Source: Nissolia schottii
Taxonomy: Eukaryota; Streptophyta; Magnoliopsida; Fabales; Fabaceae
DNA: 64,000 bases
NCBI GenBank assembly: GCA_003254905.1
Contig: QANU01058774.1
Coordinates: 272,892 to 336,891, forward strand
Direction of reading: 5' to 3'
Part shown: positions 22,701-32,407 of the stretch, piece by piece
Layout of the letters: every line of letters starts with the position of its first letter
Position numbering within the stretch: position 1 is the stretch's first letter
The notes under the pieces: model-generated
What the model saw: only the letters and a program-made list of their open reading frames with translations
The model's database searches: none
Told to the model about the DNA's origin: nothing
Position numbers and translations under genes: made by a program

Positions 22701-22813
22701 CGTGGACCCAACATGAGAAATAGAATAGGCCCAACTTGTGTTGGTAACAAAATTGCGAGTCCAAAGATCCACTCATAATATCCGCTGAGCTCAACATTCA
22801 CTCTCACAATCAA
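19740..22813. other. Intergenic DNA with one MITE; 3' end is the nucleotidase gene promoter
   Basis: Apart from the foldback element at 20214-20558, I see no gene in 3 kb. The last 150 bases before 22814 are the probable promoter and 5' UTR of the 5'-nucleotidase gene. Confidence 0.4.
20214..20558. mobile_element. MITE-like element with long inverted ends
   Basis: The left end CATATAAATTCTCACTTTAC then TTAATTTCGTTC is mirrored at the right end by GGGACGAAGTTAATTGAAATGAGAATATATGG. Inner words also mirror (TTAGTCTTTCTGTTAATT against the reverse complement of GACGAAAGAACTAATTTGAC). There is no coding capacity. Termini are approximate. Confidence 0.55.
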
Positions 22814-25800
22814 ATGAGTTATCGCCTCCAACAAGGCATCATTGTTAGCCCTTGCTCCTTTTCCCGTTACACCTCCGCACCAAGGTTTCCTTTTTTCTTC
22901 AAACCCTCTCCATTTGGTAGCTCTAGTTGTGGTAAGGATTTGAAGATGGAGGATGTGAGGGTAGCTTCGGAACTGGTCGTTGGGGATCCTGATTTGCTCG
23001 ACAACAAGATTGCTGCAATTCGTTCCGATGGTCCCCACAAGCTTCAGGTTTTTTTTCCCTACATTCATGCCTCTTTGAATTGACATCGTATGGTTATTAA
23101 TGCGGTTCCCGAAAACAATTGCGATAATGCAGAGCAATTTGACAGCAATTGTGGCTGTGTCTCAGACCCTGAATTGTGTCGTTGTAGAAAATTTGTATCA
23201 TTCAAAAAATGATTTTTACTTTTTGATATTTTTTCCTGCACTTTTATGACTGTATATTGACAGATTCCTGGTGCCAGGTGATTGCTGATTTTGATGCTAC
23301 ATTGACAAAGTTTTGGATTAACGGAACTCGTGGCCAAAGTATGTTCCCTGAACATTTTCTTTCCTTTTTTTTTAATTATTATTACTATTAACTATGGAGC
23401 AAAAAAGGAAAAGAAAAAATATTTCATCAGGATTTCCGCTATGCATTATGTCTAATAGAATCATTTGTAGGCAGTCATGGCCTTTTGAAGCAGGGTGATC
23501 CAGAATATGACGCCAAGAGGCAGCAGTTATATGAATATTACCATCCATTGGAATTTTCGCCGACTATTGGACTTGAAGAGAAAACGAAACTCATGGAAGA
23601 GTGGTATGTCTCACTCAGTTTCTCAATGATGGAGATATTGGCACTAACTTGAAGGATGGCAGTCAGTTCTGAGTCTTGACGTTAATGCTAATTGTTGAAA
23701 CCCTAAATACTGGTTGAATCAGGTGGGGAAAAACACATGGTCTTCTTATTGAGGGAGGACTTACATACGAATCAATTAGACAATCGGTTGCTGATGGCAA
23801 CATTGCTTTCAGGGAAGGTGTTGTTGAACTTTTTGAGTTTTTGGAGGTATATTGCTTATCCTTATTTGGGAAAAATCTTGTGTGAATTTTTTACATTTTG
23901 ATATGTTCATTCCATATCAGTTTAATTCGTGAAAGATAATTTAGGTATGTGAAAACTGAAAACTCAATTGCTGAAACTAGTTTCCGTTTACCATTTTATG
24001 ATTTTCGGGAAAGAGACATTCCTGTGTTAATATTCTCTGCAGGGCTTGCTGATATCATTGAAGAGGTCTAAACAGTGAACACTCAAATTTTGTTTTATGG
24101 GTTGCACGGTTGTTAATCGTGGGCTCTGAATTATCTTGTGTCTGCTATTGATTGTGCCTCTCAATTGCAATGTATTGCAATTTCTGATAATAACAGGTTC
24201 TAAGGCAGAAACTTCACAGATCCTTCAAAAATGTGAAAATAGTGTCCAACAGGATGGTATTTAATGATGATGGGTGCCTTGTATCTTTTAAAGGTGATTC
24301 TACATATTCGGTACCTTTTCGTCTCACTTTTCACGAAGGTGTTTTTTATGTTTCACTGTCAATATAGATAAGCTAGCAGATTTTTTTTTTATTTTTTTTG
24401 TGTTTAGTTTTTTTATTTATGTTTGCAGTTTGGGTGCGTGAGTTAGAGAAAACAAAGCGGCAAGATCTGAGTGACTACTCTCTTGAATGTAAATCAAATA
24501 CAATTCTTGCCAATACCATTCTCAGCTAAAGATTTTAAAGCACTCCTGAATCTACTTGAAATCACTTTATTCCCAAAATATTGAAACATAACTCGCTCTT
24601 CTGGAATCTCTTACTCTAAAATTTTCATAATAACATGCAAATTATACCACTTTATTAACAGGCTCCAAGACGTATATGAAAACTGGCTCAACTATTGGTG
24701 AAGTTGTTATATCCAAAAAAAAAAGACTATTGGTAAAGTTGACACTTATGCTTAGTATGTCCTTTATTAACTTTTTAGAATTGAATAACATGTTGCTTGC
24801 AAGTTTAACTAGCTTTGTCATCATATCTGCCGGATTATTAGAAGTACCAAACATTTTCACTGCAATGGTACCTTGGGAAATGATTTCTCGTCTAAAATAA
24901 TACTTGACACCAATTTGTTTAGTTTGTTCATGATACATTTGATTTTTCGTCAAATGTATAGCACTTAGGCTATCATAGCAAACCACTAGAATATCTTATT
25001 CCAATTTCCAATTAAGTTTAAGCAGCGCTTGAACTTAGATACTGTAACTAGCTGGATGGTAGCAGTCTGAGACAATTGGGGTTTGTGGTTTGGAATAAGA
25101 TATGATGGTTTACTGGGATTGCCAAAGTGCCATACATTTGACTTTTGACCAAATGTATCATGAAAGAACCAAACATATTAATGTCACGTATTATTTTATA
25201 CGAGAAATTGTTTCTCGAGGTACCATTATAGAGAAAATGTTTGGTACTACTGATAATCCAAAACATGATGACGAAGCAAGTTACCGTATCTAAGTTCAAA
25301 CATTGCTTAGAATTAATTTTAGATAAGGCAACACGAAAAATATGATACATGATGAAAGTTAAACCAAGGTGAAGATTTGTTATTTGATGGTTTGAAAGTG
25401 CAAAGCTATATTTGGCTAAAGAAGAGCCTTTACTCAGATTTTTCAGATACTGTTATTTGGGAGGCTAGGACAAAAACACTCATTTCCATTGTTTGAGGAA
25501 TGATTATGGCAAATGGTTTTAACATATAAATAAAGGGTTCCTCTATTTGCAAATATCATGTCAAACATAATATCTGTGTAGAGATGTTTTGTAGGGCACT
25601 CAACGATGAGAAAATACAGTAAGGAATTTTTGATGTATTTGGGGTTTTAGATTGAGTGAATTGTGACAACAACTTATGTATTCTGCATCATATCAATTTG
25701 ATAGTCGTCTTTGTTTGTGGATGTTGGTCATAAGCCGAACCACATTTGTTCTTAGTGTCCATTACCTTTGCCAATTTTGCAACAACTATCATATTCTTAG

Positions 25801-26994
25801 TTGGAACTATTCAGCTGATGGCTGGGTTGAAAAGAAACATTTCATAAACCTGTGCTTTGCTGGTCATTGGAGTGATGGAAAGGGAGTGATTTGGATAGCA
25901 TAAAATGTTTTAGGCTTTTAAACATATTTGCTTCATAAAATTAATTCTTATTTTTAATTACAAATTTCAATTATAGGAAAATTGATTCATAGCTTGAATA
26001 AAAATGAGCATGCCCTTGACATGGCTGCACCTCTTCATGAGCAATTGGGTGATAAAGATGATCAAACTGATGACTGTGCTTCAGTCAAGAAGAGAACCAA
26101 TGTTCTCCTCCTCGGTGATCACATTGGAGACTTGGGAATGTCAGATGGTTTGAATTATGACACTCGGATATCTGTGGGGTTCTTGTAAGTTACAATTTTG
26201 CATTTTCAAAATTCATATTTGTAACTGCTGGAAAAACATGTAAATTCATATTTCCGCTTTTCCTATACCTTAGAGTGGTATCAAAAACTGATTACTACTG
26301 CAGGTGCTCAACTACATAAAATTATTGTTGCAGGAACCACAACATTGAGGACTCGCTTAGCTTCTATCGACAAGCTTTTGATGTTGTTTTTGTGGTGAGT
26401 CAATGAGATGGATGGTAAAATATCGTTAGATTCTTGGTGCCTTCCAGTTTGTACGAGAGCAATCCTGTTTTGTGCATTGCTATAAATAAAATGCCTAATT
26501 GTGAGGAATAACGTCATATTTGACTAAATTACTGCATAGACACATGTTGAGTAAACCTTTAAATTTGTCCTCATCATTGGTAATGTCAGTCAAGTTTGTT
26601 TCTAAGCTTTGGAAATTAGAAAATCTGTTTCCAAGTTGGCATCTATACATCAAATTTGTCTCCAAAATTAGCACTCCGTCCATAAGGGACGGATTTGATG
26701 TAAGGATGTCAACCTTGGGGACAAATTTGTTATTTTCCAAGACTTGGGGATGCACCTGACTAACGTTGTCAACTTTAGGGACGAATTTGAAGGTTTACTC
26801 GATACATGTCAGTATGTGATTTGATTTTAGGTCATTACTACTTTTCTTGTATAATGGTGTTTCGATGCTGTTCAGTGACATCATAGAAGTGTGTCGATTG
26901 CTAACTGGAACTTGCAAATTATTTCGTGCAGAATGATGCACCCATGTGGGGAGTTATCAAGCTGGTCTCTCGGATGTGTTCAAGTGGGAGGTGA
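22814..26994 (+). CDS. Cytosolic 5'-nucleotidase III-like (pyrimidine / 7-methyl-GMP nucleotidase family), with a doubtful splice site
   Basis: HAD-superfamily nucleotidase that dephosphorylates nucleoside 5'-monophosphates. Exons: 22814-23047, 23278-23338, 23471-23603, 23723-23846, about 24009-24065, 24197-24293, 25977-26184, 26334-26394, 26932-26994; 345 residues. Catalytic motif I is ADFDATLTKFW, the motif II region is PVLIFSAGLADIIEE and motif III is LLLGDHIGDLGMSDG. The protein ends NDAPMWGVIKLVSRMCSSGR. All borders are GT-AG except the acceptor of exon 5: the reading frame requires a start at 24009, but the preceding dinucleotide is GG. The next AG gives a start at 24014, which deletes five bases and shifts the frame. 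The first 44 residues (Ser/Arg/Phe-rich, before an in-frame ATG at 22946) look like an organelle transit peptide, so two start sites are possible. Intron 6 holds copia fragments and intron 8 a MITE. Confidence 0.85.
24640..25013 (-). mobile_element. Ty1/copia RNase H / pol-end fragment (minus) in intron 6
   Basis: Minus-strand frame with CYDSLSAIHLTKNQMYHEQT, then a VKYYFRREIISQGTI stretch and MFGTSNNPADMMTKLV, the C-terminal RNase H and tail of a copia polyprotein. Only the 3' part of pol is present. It faces a second fragment of the same type across a short spacer. Confidence 0.8.
25086..25380 (+). mobile_element. Ty1/copia RNase H / pol-end fragment (plus) in intron 6
   Basis: Plus-strand frame with VYWDCQSAIHLTFDQMYHER, then TYYFIREIVSRGTII and MFGTTDNP, followed out of frame by the usual pol tail and a purine-rich ACCAAGGTGAAGATT before TGTTA (about 25376), as at a copia polypurine tract and LTR start. 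It is the inverted counterpart of the fragment at 24640-25013. Confidence 0.8.
25381..25976. other. Rest of intron 6; nothing recognised
   Basis: May hold the decayed LTR belonging to the plus-strand copia fragment (starting TGTTA near 25376), but I could not find a second LTR or end. Frames here do not look coding. Confidence 0.3.
26542..26809. mobile_element. MITE-like foldback element in intron 8 of the nucleotidase gene
   Basis: The ends are inverted: ACATGTTGAGTAAACC then TTTAAATTTGTCC at 26542-26570, mirrored by GGACGAATTTGAAGG then TTTACTCGATACATGT at 26779-26809. A central palindrome surrounds CCGTCCATAAGGGACGG (about 26678-26694). It lies entirely within the intron 26395-26931. Confidence 0.7.
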
Positions 26995-29600
26995 TTTATT
27001 TCCAGTAATCACATATGTTCTTAGCAGCCTCTTTTGTTTTTTGTCTTACATATTCCATGGCTCCTCATTATACATGTTACTTAAGAGTCCTCTAGTCAAA
27101 ACATGGTAACAGCCATAATTTTTCTCTTTCCTTGATATTTTTGGCTGGTGATTAGTTATGCTACACCACAGTTTTGTAATCTTTGCAGGGCACTCAAAAT
27201 TGTATTTTATGGTTGCGTTTGTGTACATAGATAACCCTTTAGCCGGTTCCTTAGAAACATTGGAGCACCAGAATATTATTTGTATCTAATCCGAGACTAT
27301 CATTTAGTATATGTCTAAGAATTTGAAATTTGAGTACTTTATAATAATCATAGACGGAATTTGATGCTGTAATGACTATCGAAATAGTTGCGTAATGCTA
27401 CTCACACACATCACCTCACACTTGCACATACTTCACTATTGATTGATTATAGCTGGTCTTGCAAAAGCTCTTAAACACTTATATTTTGATTTGCTGCCTG
27501 TGTTAATTTTTATGTACAATACTCATAAATTTACACTTTGAATAACATTTAGTCTCGTTAAATTTTTGTACTTATCAATTTTAGTTTTGATTAATGTATC
27601 AGTTTAATCAAAAGCGATTTATATAATAAGCTAATCAAATACGTCGGTAGTAATCAATAATTTGATAAACTTGATTGATTAGGTAAATTTGTGAAGTTTT
27701 CATTAAACTTAAATTATAAGTTCTATAGAAATAGATTTTTTTTATGTGAAAATTGCACATAACCTTATCAAATGCACACCTTTACCCATAGTTATTAAGT
27801 TTGAGTGTTAACTTGTAAAAAACTTGTTTATGTGTAAACTCCATTGAACTTGACTAAACTCGCCCAAACTCGCGAGTTCCCTGAGAAGACCTAGGGATTA
27901 CAAAATTCAATATATAAAGTCTTGTTAGGTATTTACTGAAAGGATAAATTCGCTTAGTGGCATTTGTGGGTAGCATCATGTTGATGTCTTTAGTGTTGCC
28001 TGTTTGTATGCTTGCTCCCACCATTATGGATTTTTTTAATATATTTTATTGGTACATTCCATATTTTCAATTGTCCATCCACTTCTTTCACAAGTTAATA
28101 TTTTTTTTTCATAAAAAAATATCATCACACCATGCATTTTTGTCTAAATCCCTCATTTTCTAACTAATTTATATTTATCTTATTTCATTAAAAATTTTGT
28201 CGTTTATTTTCTCCTTAATCTTAAAAGAATATTATTTTTCTCTTTACTTTGTATTATTTTTAGTTAATATAACTTTAACAATAAAAAATACATATTTTAG
28301 TCATGTAAATTATTAAACTAAATATATTTTATTTATATTATCTATTAATTTATTTGATGGTGTTAACCTATTTATTGTTATTATTAACTATGGGACTTTT
28401 TCGGTTATAAATATTATAAATAATAGACTCAAATATAAAATAAAAAATTAATATTTTTGTCGATTGATTTTTAGCACATAGTAGAAGAATTGCTAAAAAA
28501 ATTGACGGCTAAAAGATTTTATCATTCACTAATTTTATGATTTTAAAAAAATATTGCTCTAAATTTAGATGAATTGATTTATATATATAAAAGGACAGAT
28601 ACAGAAATCGGACAAGGGGGCCAAAAAAATAATAAAATATATTACCTAATAAATATTATATTATAATATTTATTAATACGTGGAAAAATAAATAATTTTA
28701 ATTAAGAAAAGATAAATATAAATTTATCACAAATTTATTGCTGTTGAATGTTCGATATGTTCAATAAATGATAATGATACAATGTTTTATAATTATGTTA
28801 TAAAAAAAAAGAGTGCTTCAATTCTTAAGTTCATGGTAGATGAAATAGAATTATATTGAAATGTGTTGATTTAATTATTTGATGTCATCTTTTTACTATA
28901 CCGTTAGAATTATACAAAATTCAAAGTTAAATTCAGTTAGAACTACAACAAATAGGAATTTAAATTTAAAAGCAATTCCTTTGTATTTAAAAAAGTTAAG
29001 TAGTTAAAACCAAATGGTGCATAATTTAGTTAGAACTATAGAAATAGGGTAAATTAGAACTTTACAAGTATTTAAGTCTAAATATAATTCTTTTGTATTG
29101 TATTTAAAAAAAGTTAATTAATTAAAATTAAAATGTGCATTGAGCATGTGTACAACCCAAAGTAAGCAAGGGCCAAAAGGCAAAATAAGCCACTAAGGTG
29201 CCAAGTTGTTTTGGCCACACTCCCTAAAGACCCCCTTGATCCANTATAAATACTTGTCACCATATCATATGTGTTTGTTATGTTATAATATTTCAATGAT
29301 TATATATATTTTATATATAAAATATTTAAATTATTAATTATTGGTGTCATTTTATTGTAGTTATTTAAATGTGAACAATAAAAATTAACTCTCTGATAGA
29401 AGTATGAGTTGAGAAAATGTGAAGATGGTAAGAGAGCATGCTAACCAAACCAGGCTGTTTCAAAATTATGCCTGTTAGTGACGCTACTAATAGTTAAAAA
29501 ATACATACTACTAATTTTGACATAAAATGAAGGATTAAATGTTGACATCTCCCTCAAAAACTAGTCTTGGGTGGACAAGTTTATGTAAATATTGGTTTTG
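26995..29600. other. Intergenic DNA; single unknown base
   Basis: 2.6 kb of A/T-rich sequence. The first few hundred bases are the nucleotidase 3' UTR region. One undetermined base occurs at 29244. No gene, RNA or clear transposon end was recognised. Confidence 0.4.
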
Positions 29601-30128
29601 TCATATAGTCTTGTCCTTGGAGCCAAGGGGCTTAACGGTAATCATAATCTCTTTCAAATCCTTCAAATCCACCCTACGGGGACACACCGGACAAGTATTT
29701 ATTTGTGACACGAAGAGCTCAGAGGCGCATTCCGTGTGGCATACGCGGTGACAACACGGCATAACCGTCACGCACTGCCCGCTGGATCTCTCATCATTGC
29801 CGAACTCTGTCGAGCAAATCGCGCACTTGATTCCAGCTCCTCCTCCTCCTCCGTCCTCCGGCGCAATCTTGGCGAAGACGAGATGAATCGGATCGTAAGT
29901 GTTTTTCAAACGTTCGAGATCAAGAAGGTGCTCCCGTTGTTTGATGAGGCGTCTCCGGCGTTCGGCCTCCATGTCCCTGGCTTTTGAATCGTAATGACGG
30001 CAATAGCGCTGATACAAGAAATCAAGCCACTTTGAAATCGAGACACCCAAGACGACTGCCCATGTTGCTGCAAACATTACGATGGTGGCCGTATAAGAGT
30101 ACAGACGTATTGTATCTGGTAGCCCCAT
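29601..30128 (-). CDS. Small membrane RING-finger protein, variant zinc ligands
   Basis: An intronless 175-residue protein with one hydrophobic segment (about residues 10-31), a charged, probably helical stretch rich in Arg/Glu/Lys (49-76), a Gly run (93-99) and a C-terminal RING. The RING reads C102-x2-C105, then PCCHRVCHTEC (124-134), then C146-x2-C149. Aligned with its neighbour at 31556 (PICFHLCHVEC), the fourth ligand position is Arg128 and a His sits one residue earlier, beside an extra Cys125. Zinc could be bound by a shifted set, or site 2 may be weakened. The likely role is E3 ubiquitin ligase, by family. Start ATG 30128-30126, stop TGA 29603-29601. The adjacent, same-strand RING gene suggests a tandem pair. 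Confidence 0.8.
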   Translation of the reverse strand: MGLPDTIRLYSYTATIVMFAATWAVVLGVSISKWLDFLYQRYCRHYDSKARDMEAERRRRLIKQREHLLDLERLKNTYDPIHLVFAKIAPEDGGGGGAGIKCAICSTEFGNDERSSGQCVTVMPCCHRVCHTECASELFVSQINTCPVCPRRVDLKDLKEIMITVKPLGSKDKTI

Positions 30129-31555
30129 ATTGCTGAATAAATTAAGATGCCAAATGCAAATAGCTTCGCTGAGAGTGCCAAATCCTTCAAACCTGATTTA
30201 CAAAATAGCTGCACAATTAATGGAGTGCCCTTACTATTTAGTGAAACAAACGCTATTTTTAGAAGGCCATAATTAGCCAATCTGTTACCCTTTTGCATTC
30301 TTCTCAACCGACTTCCCTTTAAAACAATTGATTTTCGTCCTTTCTTTTTAGATCCGTCACATTTACAGGGATGATATTTGTAAGGCCAAAATTAGACTCT
30401 TCAAATATTCATTAGGGACCATAAATAAAATTTTTAAAGAATACATGCATATTCTAAAAAAAATCATAGTGATCAAAATTTAGAATGGTAAGGAACAAAA
30501 ACAAAATAAAGGAAAAAATTTGAGTTGAAACCAAAGAAAAATATTTAGATAATTGACTAAAAGCAAAATGACTTATATTTACAGGAACCAAAACTATGTT
30601 TAAGCCCCAAATAAATATATTATTAAGAGACAAATTAAGACCTATTTTCAACCAATGATTAAAGGGGGTATAGTTATAACATTTGATTTGACAAAAGCAT
30701 GAGATCAAATTGTTGGGATAGTTTTTTTGCTCTTGATTGAACCACCGTCATCCAAGTTCTATTACCAAAAATTCAACTAACTCCATATAACCTTATTGTA
30801 GTCCCTTGTAGAGGGTAGAGATTTCCTAATGAGAATTTTTTTTTTTTGTTCTCAATGCTCAAACTTAAGACCATTGATTGGTGAGATGATAGTCACTATC
30901 ATTTTATTGATCTATTGACAGTATTCTAGCTATATGAGTGGAGAAAAAAATGTCAAGCACACAAGCAATATGTTACAAATTTGGGGACAATTGAAAGTTA
31001 ATCCATAATCTTACCGACATATAGTAGTCCTGACACTAGATGTTCTTTGATTATTTATTCTTTTAGATGCGTTTGTCTTAGAAGCTATTGAATCTCTTAA
31101 GAGTGTCTTCACTATGCAAATGGGCGATATGTTGATGCTATATTTGGGCTTTGAGACCATGTGTTCTTTTTTATATTCTATTTATTTTCAACTAAACCTT
31201 CTTTTAGGTCCTTTAATTGGTTTTATGTGGAGTACTTTTTTTCTTTCCTTAAAAAATAAGGAGTTTGAATCTTGTGAAGAGGTTTTTAATGAGATTTCAC
31301 GTGAGTTTATTGAACGTTGTCGAGCATTCTTTAAAAATAAATGTACAAATAACATTACTCTTCTGATAACTAATACTTCCTACTTAGTGATGCCACAATT
31401 AATCTTTTTGGGCAGAAGGTGTATACAAAATGCAGAACCCCTACCTTATCACACTTTGTGAAATGTTAATTTAAAATTTAAAAGAAAAAATCATCTCAAG
31501 ACAACTCATCTATTACATACAAAAAAGAAACCTTGCTCGAGCCATAACATTCCTT
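30129..31555. other. Intergenic between the two RING genes
   Basis: Promoter of the 29601-30128 gene on its left and 3' UTR of the 31556 gene on its right. A 115-codon plus-strand frame at 31114-31461 has no recognised domain and I do not call it. Confidence 0.4.
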
Positions 31556-32011
31556 CTACCTTGTGTACTGTTTCCTGTTAATCATGACCTTCATCAAACC
31601 CTTGTTCATGTCCACGCTACGAAAACAACTAGGACAAGTATTGTTTTTGGACGCAAATTTCTGACCAACACATTCCACGTGGCATAAATGGAAGCAAATT
31701 GGCATAACTGTCACCCAGAGATCTGGTTTATTAATGTCCCCAAAATCTTCACGACACAGAGGACATGACATTGATGGTCCTTGGGGCTCAGAGGTGTAAT
31801 TATTGATGACCTTTCTGAGTATAAAGTCGGTTACACAAGGTTGTTGCCAACTCTCAAGAAGTCGTGGCCCATGGAGGGAACGATCGCGTCGATCTCGAAA
31901 CTTGCGAGCCAAGAAATAAGCGGCGATGCTGCCGAGAAATAACGCCAGGGACAATGCAAAGGTCAAACAGATTGCCGCGCCGGCGTAGTCGATTATGTCC
32001 TCCGATTTCAT
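31556..32011 (-). CDS. Small membrane RING-H2 protein (paralogue of the 29601 gene)
   Basis: An intronless 151-residue protein: a transmembrane segment at about residues 9-34, basic RKFRDRRDR just after it, then a C-terminal RING-H2 with all ligands in place (C83-x2-C86, C106-x-H108-x2-H111-x2-C114, C126-x2-C129). The WVTVMPICFHLCH block parallels CVTVMPCCHRVCH of the neighbouring gene, and both end with a short VD-K-hydrophobic tail (KVMIN against EIMIT), which supports tandem duplication. It probably acts as an E3 ubiquitin ligase in a membrane; the substrate is unknown. Start ATG 32011-32009, stop TAG 31558-31556. Confidence 0.85.
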   Translation of the reverse strand: MKSEDIIDYAGAAICLTFALSLALFLGSIAAYFLARKFRDRRDRSLHGPRLLESWQQPCVTDFILRKVINNYTSEPQGPSMSCPLCREDFGDINKPDLWVTVMPICFHLCHVECVGQKFASKNNTCPSCFRSVDMNKGLMKVMINRKQYTR

Positions 32012-32407
32012 ATTGGTCTACGAATTCTTTCTAACTTTAATCGCAGAATGAAACAGAGGAAAACTAAAAACAGAATGAGGAACGCTTCAGTGGTGAATCA
32101 GAATTCACAATTCGAGAACCTCGGTAAGTAATACAAGACAAAAGCTGTTGCAAAAATCTAATAAAAGTAAGGAGGAAAATGTAAGGCTGTGATTAAGGAT
32201 ATTTACAGATATTAAAATTAAATAAATAATTAATAATTATTATTATTATTATTTATTTAAATAAATTGCACTAAAAATTTTTAACCGTTTGCAGTGTGCC
32301 ACGTCAGTGTTTGGCTTCAAGGATGGAATGGCACGTTTCCTGAAAGCCAATTTGAGTTGAGTTTGTGTTTAATACCTAAGTTTATTTTAAGATATAAAAA
32401 TTTATTC
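32012..32407. other. Short intergenic gap
   Basis: 5' region of the 31556 gene and 3' region of the NT-C2 gene, with an ATT-rich patch at 32220-32260. No gene was seen. Confidence 0.4.

Noticed and set aside
22655..23137. 160-codon minus-strand frame
   Set aside because: Shadow of exon 1 of the nucleotidase gene and its promoter.
31114..31461. 115-codon plus-strand frame between the RING genes
   Set aside because: No recognisable domain, composition like A/T-rich intergenic DNA, no splice or promoter support.
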